From the NCBI RefSeq assembly GCF_009846885.1, contig NZ_WUWM01000007.1, positions 62,001-126,000 of the forward strand: DNA of 64,000 bases, read 5' to 3'. The position numbers and the translations under genes are program-made. Source of the DNA: Paenibacillus puerhi. Its GTDB lineage: Bacteria; Bacillota; Bacilli; Paenibacillales; NBRC-103111. Numbering within the stretch: the stretch's first letter is position 1; the number at the start of each line of letters is the position of its first letter. The notes under the pieces were generated by a model, which had not been told where the DNA came from, did no database searches, and saw only the letters and a program-made list of their open reading frames with translations. Below, one piece after another: positions 8,636 to 16,095 of the stretch.

Positions 8636-8909
8636 GCTCGACCAAACCAAGCTTCAGCAATTGCGCCAGGAACGCTTCCACATCCTGCTCCGCTTCTTGC
8701 TCCGTGATCTCGTATACTTCCCTGATCGCACCGACCAGAAGCTCAGGAGTCTGCTCCTGCGCCAGATTAGACCAGATGAGGCCTCCGACTTCATTCAGCT
8801 TCGTTATTGTATATTGGTCTGCATGCATAATGACCCATTGTCCTTCCACTTCAAAAGCTTCGGCATTCGCTGCACGGCGGTAGGCGGTTGAAAGAACCGG
8901 ATTTGTCAT
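8625..8909 (-). CDS. PqqD-like peptide-binding (RRE) protein
   Basis: 94 residues. The middle part (GQWVIMHADQYTITKLNEVGGLIWSNL) and the C-terminal helices match the PqqD fold: a short beta hairpin followed by a three-helix bundle that binds RiPP leaders. Free-standing PqqD-like B1 proteins do this in split lasso systems. The overlap ATGA with the kinase gene and 11 bp with the S26 gene argues for translational coupling. It is the likely reader of the Tyr-x2-Pro motif in the two precursor peptides. Confidence 0.78.
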   Translation of the reverse strand: MTNPVLSTAYRRAANAEAFEVEGQWVIMHADQYTITKLNEVGGLIWSNLAQEQTPELLVGAIREVYEITEQEAEQDVEAFLAQLLKLGLVEHAS

Positions 8910-9703
8910 GATATTTCCTCCCAGAATGAATCGTTCTTCTGAAAATGCAAGTCAAAAGCAGGTACATGCTCGATAAGTCTTCGGCATAATCGAAGTACTT
9001 TTTTCGTTTCCTCCGGGTCATGCGCCCAATAGAACACCCGGTTCATGACACCTACGACACCCTCGATTTTATTAACGGGAACACGCTGGTTTTCCAGCGA
9101 CTGGCGCAGAAACTGAATCGCGGCCAGCGGATAGGGCCCCTTCAGCTCCGGCATCCGGGTATCGCTTCGAAAAGGCGACGTGTACACCTCCACGCCGGTA
9201 TCCGTTATACGAATTAAGGTAGCCTCGTCAGATAAAATAGGTCTAGGGAAGGATAATTGGGCAACCGTTGATTTGCCTGCACCCGAATGTCCAGCGAATA
9301 AATAGGAGCGTCCGCTTTGCAGCATGCAGGACGAATGGACTAGCAGCCCCCATTCCCGATGGGTCAGAAATGCGCTGAAGACGTTGACAAGCGCATGCTT
9401 CAAAGCGAAATCATCATAGACCCCAACGCGGGCGCTCCCGTAGGCCCGGTCCATCTCGATCCGGTAGTCCGTGCGTTTGTATACGACGTGTTCTCCTTCC
9501 GTCCCTGCTTCAACCTCATAATCGACGAACGGTTCGCCGTATCCCTCCTCCACAGCCACATATAGATCGGCGATGGTCTCTGAGCCTTCGGCAATCAGCT
9601 CCGCGAATTTATCGAGGAGATAAGCGGCAATCCACTCGGATTGCGTCTCGAAGGCTACATGATGATCCGCGATCTTAGCTTCGATTATAGTCATGCCTCT
9701 CAT
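8906..9703 (-). CDS. HPr kinase-like P-loop protein (HprK-related)
   Basis: About 265 residues. Walker A is GHSGAGKST (YLFAGHSGAGKSTVAQL), and ILSDEATLI resembles the HPrK Walker B segment. It lacks the long N-terminal half of true HPr kinase. In the paeninodin lasso cluster a similar kinase phosphorylates a serine of the precursor, and related kinases accompany PqqD-like proteins in Gram-negative polysaccharide loci. The start is uncertain: TTG 9718, ATG 9703 and ATG 9694 are all possible around the AAAGGAG at 9707-9713. A serine or threonine of the peptides is the expected substrate, by inference. Confidence 0.75.
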   Translation of the reverse strand: MRGMTIIEAKIADHHVAFETQSEWIAAYLLDKFAELIAEGSETIADLYVAVEEGYGEPFVDYEVEAGTEGEHVVYKRTDYRIEMDRAYGSARVGVYDDFALKHALVNVFSAFLTHREWGLLVHSSCMLQSGRSYLFAGHSGAGKSTVAQLSFPRPILSDEATLIRITDTGVEVYTSPFRSDTRMPELKGPYPLAAIQFLRQSLENQRVPVNKIEGVVGVMNRVFYWAHDPEETKKVLRLCRRLIEHVPAFDLHFQKNDSFWEEIS

Positions 9704-9730
9704 CGGCTCCTTTATCAAGGTGAATATCTG

Positions 9731-10693
9731 TTAATACGCTTTGCGAACGGATTTCATCTGATGCTTGAGCGTATCAAATATAAAATGTCTAAAGAATAGC
9801 TTATACCTATAATATTTATTCGATTTTACTCCAAGCTTGGCATTTCTTATCATCTCATAATCCCAATGCGTATCCATGATTTCAAAAGGAAGCGGGCGTA
9901 TGGATTGCAGAAGCGGAAACTGGGCATAGACGACGGACAACACGGCTTGTATTCTCCGGGATGTCTTATCCTTACGAGCCAGCTCCATCAAGGCATCGAA
10001 CGAAATCTCGTCACCGACTGTATACAGCATATGGGAGATGTCCATCACATAGCGAACCGAATCCATCTGATGCCGTGCCCCGTGCAGGCATATAAAGTAG
10101 AACGTGTGCAGCGTGGAAAGCTGCTTGACATACTCGAACTCCTCAAGCGGCTCGGCGTCGTTCCAGAAGGGCTCGGTACGCAGCTCGGACCACTGCAGCT
10201 TGTCGAGGGTCCAATGAAGCTCTACCATAAGACCGTCTTTCTTTTGCAGCCGGGCATGATGATCCTTAATAATCTCAAACTCATAGCCCAGCGTCTCGAC
10301 CAGGGCGATCGCTTGCTGCAGTTCGGCCGCCGGCACAAATAAATCGATATCGCTTGTCACTCTTGCCGCGAAGTTGCCAAAATAGCGCTTGGCAAACTGG
10401 ATGCCCTTTAATGGAATAACCCGGCGTCCCTGCCGCTCAAACAACTGCAGGATTTCTTCTTCCTTGTGCTTCATAAACATGTTATGATAGCTGGCCTGCG
10501 CCGTTCTTTCCTTCAATTTCTGTTGAAACCATACCGGCGTCTCTTCAAGACGCCCGCCTGCTTTGAGCAAGTGGTATACCTGCGTAGATAGAACAAATAA
10601 ATCGATCTCTTCCATAAGCTGCCGATACTCTTCCTCTGTTCGCGGGAAGGGCATATGAAGATGATACAAAGCCTGTAAAAAAGGGATGATCAT
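9731..10693 (-). CDS. NTP_transf_5-type nucleotidyltransferase, first gene of the peptide operon
   Basis: 320 residues from the ATG preceded by GGAGGG; the TTG at 10720 lies upstream of that site. The sequence VTSDIDLFVP contains the Asp-x-Asp metal pair of the nucleotidyltransferase superfamily, preceded by IPLKGIQFAKRYF, as in the family typical of lasso and HPrK-associated loci. ELHWTLDKLQW probably supplies the third acidic position. Its target is unknown for the family. It is transcribed first, directly from the operator-bearing promoter. Confidence 0.75.
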   Translation of the reverse strand: MIIPFLQALYHLHMPFPRTEEEYRQLMEEIDLFVLSTQVYHLLKAGGRLEETPVWFQQKLKERTAQASYHNMFMKHKEEEILQLFERQGRRVIPLKGIQFAKRYFGNFAARVTSDIDLFVPAAELQQAIALVETLGYEFEIIKDHHARLQKKDGLMVELHWTLDKLQWSELRTEPFWNDAEPLEEFEYVKQLSTLHTFYFICLHGARHQMDSVRYVMDISHMLYTVGDEISFDALMELARKDKTSRRIQAVLSVVYAQFPLLQSIRPLPFEIMDTHWDYEMIRNAKLGVKSNKYYRYKLFFRHFIFDTLKHQMKSVRKAY

Positions 10694-10748
10694 GATACCC
10701 TCCAATTGTTTTCTCGCCAAGCCGCCTCGTTACTGAGTGCTCAAAAAA

Positions 10749-10803
10749 GATACAATTCGTATCCTTCAAAGCTTACTTTAGTACACGTTTTGTATCATGT
10801 CAA
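10749..10803 (-). promoter_or_regulatory. Promoter of the six-gene peptide operon with two operators
   Basis: On the minus strand, -35 TTGACA (10798-10803), 17-bp spacer, -10 TAAAGT (10775-10780). The spacer holds one good half (TGTATC) of the palindrome with a degenerate partner (10782-10796). A near-perfect copy, GATACA-ATT-CGTATC (10749-10763), lies just after the expected start. Confidence 0.72.
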
Positions 10804-10903
10804 GAAAATCTTGCCGTTGAATCTCTTCTATTAAGAAAGCGCATTCAACCGCTATTATTTATCCTAATCTGTTTGCAGCGATTTCCATTTAATTACTTTG
10901 GAC

Positions 10904-11110
10904 TTACTTGCTTTCCACTTCTTCCATAACATACTCTACACTAACAGAAAAATACTGAGCTATTTTTTTCAACGTGTCATAGGCCGGCTGCCGGCGATCG
11001 TTCTCATAATGAGAAAGCGCTGCGCGGGTAACCCCGAGTATTTGTGCCAGCTCTCCCTGCGTCAATTGCCTTGTTTCCCTAAGCTGGGAAATTCTCTTTC
11101 CTAACTTCAT
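10904..11110 (-). CDS. XRE-family repressor, candidate regulator of the locus
   Basis: 68 residues, a single SinR/Cro-type helix-turn-helix: KRISQLRETRQLTQGELAQ, then LGVTRAALSHYENDRRQP as the recognition part, then LKKIAQYFSV. There is no sensor or multimerisation domain. The start at 11110 has AGGAAGG upstream; the in-frame extension is not protein-like. Its own promoter contains the most symmetric operator of the set, so it is the best candidate for the protein that binds all the GATACA-N3-TGTATC sites. The inducing signal is unknown. Confidence 0.85.
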   Translation of the reverse strand: MKLGKRISQLRETRQLTQGELAQILGVTRAALSHYENDRRQPAYDTLKKIAQYFSVSVEYVMEEVESK

Positions 11111-11185
11111 GAATGCCGATCCTTCCTCTCCCATGTACTGGTTAACATTTCCGTCCCCCAAACTATTTTTTTGCGGTTATGTTAT

Positions 11186-11222
11186 ATTATACACACTTTT
11201 ACCCCTTGATACAATTTGTATC
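11186..11222 (-). promoter_or_regulatory. Promoter of the XRE gene with a perfect operator
   Basis: -10 TATAAT (11186-11191) and a weak -35 TTGTAT (11209-11214) are 17 bp apart. The -35 lies inside the perfect palindrome GATACA-ATT-TGTATC (11208-11222). Autoregulation is the simplest reading. Confidence 0.72.
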
Positions 11223-11401
11223 TTATATTTTTTTCCCGTATTAGGGAAAAGCCTTGATGAGAGCCGATCCTTGATCCTACGGGGTCCCCGGCTTTCCGTC
11301 GATTTTCACGATGCCAGGATTCTTTTTTATTCGATAAAATGCGTCAAAATTCCTATAAATTAATTTTTAATCAACCACTGGAATTATTTTTGGGCTTATA
11401 G

Positions 11402-11429
11402 TATAATCATCCCAGATACAATTTGTATC
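11402..11429 (+). promoter_or_regulatory. Promoter of peptide gene 2 with one operator
   Basis: -10 TATAAT (11402-11407) with no clear -35. A perfect operator GATACA-ATT-TGTATC (11415-11429) covers the expected start of transcription, the same relative place as the downstream operator of peptide gene 1. Confidence 0.7.
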
Positions 11430-11460
11430 ATAAATTTAATGAGCTTAAGGAGCTGACAAT

Positions 11461-11625
11461 ATGGGAACAAAGTTGTACAACAAGCCGGAAGTTATTAGCC
11501 ATGAGTCCATCGTGTTCGAAACAGGTTTATCCAGCTGCATCAAAATTGCTACAGTAGAGCACTCCAATCCTCCTGAGAAGGTATGCTTGCGCCCCAACCA
11601 TACCTGGGGTCCGCTTCCAAAATAA
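11461..11625 (+). CDS. RiPP-type precursor peptide 2 (paralogue of peptide 1)
   Basis: 54 residues, ATG start with AAGGAG nine bases upstream. Tyr6, Pro9, Val11, Thr21, the ETGLSSCIK block, Cys26, the Asn36-Pro37 pair, Cys42 and the Thr48-Trp49 pair are shared with peptide 1. Differences are concentrated in residues 29-40 and the C-terminus, which ends LPK instead of HNL. Position 33 is acidic in both (Glu here, Asp in peptide 1). Conservation across leader and early core with drift elsewhere suggests both are substrates of one enzyme set. It is read divergently from the XRE gene. Confidence 0.75.
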   Translation: MGTKLYNKPEVISHESIVFETGLSSCIKIATVEHSNPPEKVCLRPNHTWGPLPK

Positions 11626-11777
11626 TAGGTATTGGGCTCCCAATCGCGCTGTGCCCAGTCAGACCTGATATTCTGCTCTTGCAACACAGGCAGAGTACAG
11701 GTCTTTCTGCCGTTGGGAAGTTTTCTTCTACTTGCCCGCGTGATACAATTAGTAACGGAAATGAGTTCGCAAGGAAG

Positions 11778-12569
11778 GTGATCCTTATCCCCCTTACTCC
11801 TATTGCCGCCGCAGGCTTAATCTTGCTTGCCATCGCTGCTCTCGTCTATGCTCTGCTGATCCTGCCAACCCAATGGCTGAAGCTGGAGCGTATCCGATTT
11901 GACGCGGGACTTGGAATCAAGGCGCTGCAGCTCAGCGACCTGCATGTAGAAAGACTACGGATTGCCCCTGACAAAATCAAACGTATACTGGAGCGGGAGA
12001 AGCCGGATTATATCTTCATCACCGGGGACTTCACCAAGCTTCCGGAGCAGTTGCCACGGCTTGGACGTTACTTGGCCGTTCTCCGAGAGAGCGCGGTACC
12101 GGTCTATGCCGTTCTGGGCAATCACGATTATCAGCAGCCCAAAGTGCGAAGGCTTATTCGTTTTATCGAACAGTACGGGATAAGGCTGCTGCGTAACGAA
12201 TCCGTCGTTTTGCCGAATTTTCAACTGGTCGGCATCGATGATCTAAGCAGCGGCAAAAGCAATCCGGCTCTAGCTTTCTCCAAGGTTTTGGAGGATAAGC
12301 CGGTGATTGTGATTACCCACGATCCGAATGTCGTGCTGAAGCTGAGACGCCCCTTCGGCTACTTAATGGCAGGTCATCTGCATGGCAGGCAGCTCATTGT
12401 ACCGCTGTTCTTTCAGTTCAGACCGATGGGACCGCTACCCGCTATGGGCATATTCAAAGGGCTGCATACTACAGTCAATGGGGTTTATTACATCTCGAAG
12501 GGAATGGGACAAACAGCCTTCAATGCCAGATTTCTGGTGCGGAGCGAGGTTACGATCCATGAGTTATAA
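11778..12569 (+). CDS. Membrane-anchored metallophosphoesterase (YkuE-like)
   Basis: 263 residues from a GTG. A hydrophobic N-terminus (IAAAGLILLAIAALVYALLIL) is followed by all five metallophosphoesterase blocks: LSDLHV, TGDF, GNHDY, THDPN and GHLHGRQ. The active site should face outside. The GTG start is uncertain because AAGGAAGGTGATC, a near-perfect anti-SD match, overlaps it; a non-standard start a few codons later is possible. The frame is open back to 11583 but the extra part is not protein-like. A possible extended -10, TGATACAAT, lies at 11741. Confidence 0.8.
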   Translation: MILIPLTPIAAAGLILLAIAALVYALLILPTQWLKLERIRFDAGLGIKALQLSDLHVERLRIAPDKIKRILEREKPDYIFITGDFTKLPEQLPRLGRYLAVLRESAVPVYAVLGNHDYQQPKVRRLIRFIEQYGIRLLRNESVVLPNFQLVGIDDLSSGKSNPALAFSKVLEDKPVIVITHDPNVVLKLRRPFGYLMAGHLHGRQLIVPLFFQFRPMGPLPAMGIFKGLHTTVNGVYYISKGMGQTAFNARFLVRSEVTIHEL

Positions 12570-12579
12570 GCATGCCGGA

Positions 12580-13005
12580 TTAGGCAAGCTTGTCGATGAG
12601 GGTTCTCTTCGTATTGGCCGGATGGAAGGATAAGTAGCTGTCGGCTGCCTTATCGCGCTGCAGCTCCCTGTATTCGTTTCGTTGACGAATCAGCTGCAGC
12701 AGCTCCCTCCGGCTTGATTCATCCATCCGGTGTATCGCCGTGTAGCGATGTACGCCGCCTGCGCTTATTCTCCCGGCCAAAGTCCCCGTAAAAACAACCG
12801 TGCGCCAAGGCAGCGCAAGCTCCAGCGATACGATGATGCGACGGTGCGTTGGAAGCGAAAGCTGGCTGACGAAACGGATCGCTTCCCCATCCAGATGAGT
12901 AAGCCGGACTTTCGCTTGCTTGGTTTGAACCCGGCGTCCGTCTATGCTTGTGACAGATAGCTTGCACTCCATCGTCAAAAGATCCGGAATCCACTGCATG
13001 TCCAT
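12580..13005 (-). CDS. Small protein, possibly divergent PilZ-like
   Basis: 141 residues, start supported by AGGAAAGGAAG. The N-terminal ~100 residues have alternating beta-strand character (CKLSVTSIDGR, AKVRLTHLDGEAIRFVS, IIVSLELALPWRTVVFTGTLAG) reminiscent of PilZ domains, but the RxxxR and D-x-S-x2-G c-di-GMP motifs are not convincing. The C-terminus is basic and helical. It has its own strong promoter with two operators, so it belongs to the regulon. The function is not established. Confidence 0.5.
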   Translation of the reverse strand: MDMQWIPDLLTMECKLSVTSIDGRRVQTKQAKVRLTHLDGEAIRFVSQLSLPTHRRIIVSLELALPWRTVVFTGTLAGRISAGGVHRYTAIHRMDESSRRELLQLIRQRNEYRELQRDKAADSYLSFHPANTKRTLIDKLA

Positions 13006-13046
13006 CTTCCTTTCCTAAGCAGGTATGATGCTTCTGCGTGCCAAAA

Positions 13047-13096
13047 GACACAATTTGTATCATTAATAATATAAGATACAAATTGTATCATGTCAA
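13047..13096 (-). promoter_or_regulatory. Promoter of the PilZ-like gene with two operators
   Basis: -35 TTGACA (13091-13096), 17-bp spacer, -10 TATATT (13068-13073). The perfect palindrome GATACA-AAT-TGTATC (13075-13089) fills the spacer and GACACA-ATT-TGTATC (13047-13061) starts at about +1. Architecture is identical to the wzz-like promoter. Confidence 0.78.
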
Positions 13097-13137
13097 TGGG
13101 TACGGAAGAACCATTACATCGGCTACTGCAACAATGA

Positions 13138-13159
13138 TATAATTGTTACAAATTGTATC
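13138..13159 (+). promoter_or_regulatory. Promoter of the acyltransferase gene with one operator
   Basis: Extended -10 TGATATAAT, with TATAAT at 13138-13143; the -35 is poor. GTTACA-AAT-TGTATC (13145-13159), one mismatch from the palindrome, covers the start site. Confidence 0.62.
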
Positions 13160-13179
13160 ACATGGGGAAGGATGAAATA

Positions 13180-14295
13180 ATGAATAAGAACAGCGTAAAC
13201 GAAATCTTTTTACTGAGAAGTCTTGCCTGTCTGGCTATCGTGTTTTTGCATGCTATCACCTTCAGCAAATACGATTCATTGACGCTTCCTGATAGCATGT
13301 CTGCAGTCCTAGAGTCCAGCCAAATGCTGCTCATGTTCGGCACGCCTATGTTTGTGTTTATCTCTGAATTTCTTCTTTCTTACTCTTATCCGAATCGTCT
13401 GCCTGCCGGATTTTTTACGAAGCGGCTGAAGTTCATCGCCATTCCCTTTCTTATGATGGCTCTGATCTATGCCCTCTTCTTTGCCTTGGCCAATTATCGC
13501 GGGAACATTCCTGGCGCCTTTTTGACACAGAGCGTGCGCAATATCTTTCTTGCCGATTTCCACGGTTACTTCATTCTGATCATCTTTCAATTTTATGTGC
13601 TGCACGGCTTATTTCAAAAGTTCAGGATGGAGCGGGTATCTGCCAAGGTCATGATCCCCATCGCCTTGGGCATTAACCTCGCCTATCTCGGCCTGTTCAA
13701 TTTCTCAGAGCCGCTATTTACCGAATATTATTGGAAGAGACTCTTTCCGCTCGCTTTCCCCGCTTGGTTGGCTTACTTTACCGTGGCCTACTATTGCGGC
13801 AGAAACTACGAAAAGTTCAAAGCTATCTGCGCTTCCTACAGGTATGTATGGCTGGTACTCGTCATCGGCTTCGCAGGCATCATGCTCTACTTCAATAACA
13901 GTGCAATCATCGATGCGGTTCATTCCAAACGGATTGATGTCCTGTTCTATACCCTAGGCATGATCATGCTGCTGTTCGGCCTGGCCTCTAGGCTGAAACG
14001 GGTTCCTGCGCCGCTGCTGGTCGTCAGCAATTATTCCTTTGCGATTTATTGGATTCATATCTCGATTCAGATTTATGTCATGCCGTATCTCATAACTCCG
14101 GCCACTCCGGCATCCGTCCTCTTGTTTATCCCGACCGCCTTTGTCATCGGCTTGCTGGGCTCGCTGGGTATCGCCTATTTGCTCAGTAAGAGCACGCTGG
14201 GCGTGTATCTGATCGGCAGAACCGGGGCCAGCGCTTCAAGATCCAGGAGACTGGACATTGGCCAAACCGCAACGCTGCCAAAATCAACTCCATAA
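13180..14295 (+). CDS. Acyltransferase-3 family membrane protein
   Basis: 371 residues from the ATG eight bases after AAGGA. About ten membrane helices. The N-terminus LRSLACLAIVFLHAITF carries the conserved His of the family (OatA/NodX-type O-acyltransferases). These enzymes move acetyl or succinyl groups onto sugars of surface polymers or onto small molecules. The operator in its promoter ties it to the peptide and polysaccharide genes. An acetyltransferase for the exopolysaccharide is the most likely role. Confidence 0.82.
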   Translation: MNKNSVNEIFLLRSLACLAIVFLHAITFSKYDSLTLPDSMSAVLESSQMLLMFGTPMFVFISEFLLSYSYPNRLPAGFFTKRLKFIAIPFLMMALIYALFFALANYRGNIPGAFLTQSVRNIFLADFHGYFILIIFQFYVLHGLFQKFRMERVSAKVMIPIALGINLAYLGLFNFSEPLFTEYYWKRLFPLAFPAWLAYFTVAYYCGRNYEKFKAICASYRYVWLVLVIGFAGIMLYFNNSAIIDAVHSKRIDVLFYTLGMIMLLFGLASRLKRVPAPLLVVSNYSFAIYWIHISIQIYVMPYLITPATPASVLLFIPTAFVIGLLGSLGIAYLLSKSTLGVYLIGRTGASASRSRRLDIGQTATLPKSTP

Positions 14296-14326
14296 GCGGC
14301 AATATGGCCCGTGACATTCTCTAATC

Positions 14327-14376
14327 AAAACAAACAGTCCCCGGATCCAATCGGACCCCGCGGGACTGTTTGTTTG
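14327..14376. terminator. Bidirectional terminator between acyltransferase and glnA genes
   Basis: An 11-14 bp stem (arms 14327-14341 and 14362-14376) with A-rich and T-rich flanks, serving both convergent genes. Confidence 0.8.
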
Positions 14377-14400
14377 TCTGTTTGTTGGTATGGCAGGTTG

Positions 14401-15825
14401 TTACAGATCGAAGTACAGGGAGTACTCGTGCGGATGAATGCGAATCGATACCGCTTTGGCCTCCTCGCGCTTCAACGAAACGTAGTTATCGATGAAATCC
14501 TTGGAGAATACGCCGCCCTCGGTCAAAAATTCATAGTCAGCCTCAAGTGCGCGGAGCGCTTCTTCGAGCGTGCCGGGAACGCTGCGGATTTCTTTCTTCT
14601 CGGCGTCAGACAGCTCGTAGATGTTTTTATCGAAAGGACCGTAGCCCAGCTCGCTCGGATCGATCTTCTTCTTGATGCCGTCCAGTCCTGCGAGCAGCAT
14701 AGCGGCAAAGGCGAGATAAGGGTTAGCCGTGCTATCCGGTGTGCGGAACTCAATACGACAGCCTTTAGGCGTAACAGCTGCAATCGGAATACGGACAGCA
14801 GCCGAACGGTTGCCTTTGGAGAATACCAGGTTGACCGGAGCTTCGTAGCCAGGTACCAGACGCTTGAACGAATTCGTGCTTGGGTTCGTCAACGCGATCA
14901 GCGCAGGAGCGTGATAGAGAATACCGCCAATATAGTGCAGCGCCATCTCGCTTAGGTAGCCATAGCCGTTTTTGTCATAGAATAAAGGCTCGTCGCCGTT
15001 GAAAATGGATTGGTGAACGTGCATGCCGCTGCCATTGTCGCCGAAGAGAGGCTTGGGCATGAAGGTAGCCACTTTGCCGTATTGGCGGGCTGTGTTTTGT
15101 ACGATATACTTGTATTTCATCAGATTGTCGGCCGATTTGGTCAACGTGTCAAAACGGAAGTTGATCTCGCCCTGGCCCGCCGTCGCTACTTCATGATGAT
15201 GGCGCTCGATCCGAAGACCGGCTTCCATCAGCAGACGACACATTTCAGAACGAATATCCTGCTGTGTATCGGTAGGAGCAACAGGCACATAGCCGCCTTT
15301 ATGACCGACTTTGAAGCCAAGGTTACCGCCTTCTTCTTTCCGGTTGGAGTTCCAATGAGCCTCTTCGGAATCCACGAAGTAGGAGGACGAGTTTTGCTTG
15401 CTCTCGAAACGAACCTCGTCGAAAATAAAGAATTCGGATTCCGGAGCAAAGAATGCCGTCGTGCCGACTCCGGCTTTCTGCAAATATTGTTCAGCCTTTT
15501 GAGCGATACCGCGGGGATCGCGCTCGTAAGGCTCGCCATCCGGTGTATGAATGCTGCACATAATGATCAATGTCGGGTGAGCCGTGAATGGATCGATATA
15601 GGAGGTTTCGGTATCGGGAAGCATAACCATGTCGGACTCTTCGATGCCGCGGAAACCGGCGATGGACGACCCGTCAAATGCTACTCCGTTCTCGAACGTC
15701 CCCTCATCCACTTCAACCGCCGGCAACGAAATATGATGCGCTCTGCCATTCAGATCGACAAAACGGAAGTCTACCCATTCGATACCTTTTTCTTTAATGG
15801 TGTTTAACACATTTTGAACTGACAT
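14401..15825 (-). CDS. glnA: Glutamine synthetase, type I (474 residues)
   Basis: It makes glutamine from glutamate, ammonia and ATP. Family motifs are present: FDGSSI, the metal-binding PESEFF, the ATP region GDNGSGMHVHQS, and NRSAAVRIP. The length (474) and KNIYEL segment resemble GSI-beta enzymes, longer than the ~444-residue Bacillus GlnA. The NIYEL tyrosine aligns with the adenylylated Tyr of E. coli GS. AGGAGGT precedes the start. It is transcribed alone, without a glnR partner, from a promoter that has a GlnR/TnrA box upstream. Confidence 0.95.
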   Translation of the reverse strand: MSVQNVLNTIKEKGIEWVDFRFVDLNGRAHHISLPAVEVDEGTFENGVAFDGSSIAGFRGIEESDMVMLPDTETSYIDPFTAHPTLIIMCSIHTPDGEPYERDPRGIAQKAEQYLQKAGVGTTAFFAPESEFFIFDEVRFESKQNSSSYFVDSEEAHWNSNRKEEGGNLGFKVGHKGGYVPVAPTDTQQDIRSEMCRLLMEAGLRIERHHHEVATAGQGEINFRFDTLTKSADNLMKYKYIVQNTARQYGKVATFMPKPLFGDNGSGMHVHQSIFNGDEPLFYDKNGYGYLSEMALHYIGGILYHAPALIALTNPSTNSFKRLVPGYEAPVNLVFSKGNRSAAVRIPIAAVTPKGCRIEFRTPDSTANPYLAFAAMLLAGLDGIKKKIDPSELGYGPFDKNIYELSDAEKKEIRSVPGTLEEALRALEADYEFLTEGGVFSKDFIDNYVSLKREEAKAVSIRIHPHEYSLYFDL

Positions 15826-15906
15826 AGACTTACTTACCTCCTAAATTCCGAACATTATCCGTTGTTCGATCGCTCATTGTTCAAGTTTTGTCTTGAATAT
15901 GTGGTT

Positions 15907-15981
15907 ATTATAAAACTTAACGGCGAGAATCGTCAATACTTATGTCAGGTATTTTTTATGGATGTGTCAGCTATTCTCACA
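15907..15981 (-). promoter_or_regulatory. glnA promoter with a GlnR/TnrA box
   Basis: -35 TTGACG (15931-15936), 18-bp spacer, -10 TATAAT (15907-15912) on the minus strand. TGTCAGCTATTCTCACA (15965-15981) fits the TGTNA-N7-TNACA consensus exactly and lies about 30 bp upstream of the -35. Confidence 0.75.
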
Positions 15982-16009
15982 CAACAAACGGATAATTTCA
16001 CATTTCCGA

Positions 16010-16056
16010 CAAAAAAAGAACTTGACGCTGCACCTTTACTTGGTAGCGTCAAGTTC
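16010..16056 (-). terminator. Terminator of the DAHP synthase gene
   Basis: A 12-bp perfect stem (16018-16029 with 16045-16056) followed on the minus strand by seven T. Confidence 0.9.
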
Positions 16057-16095
16057 CGACCCTTTAATATACGAATAATACCGGCGGCTTTCTTC

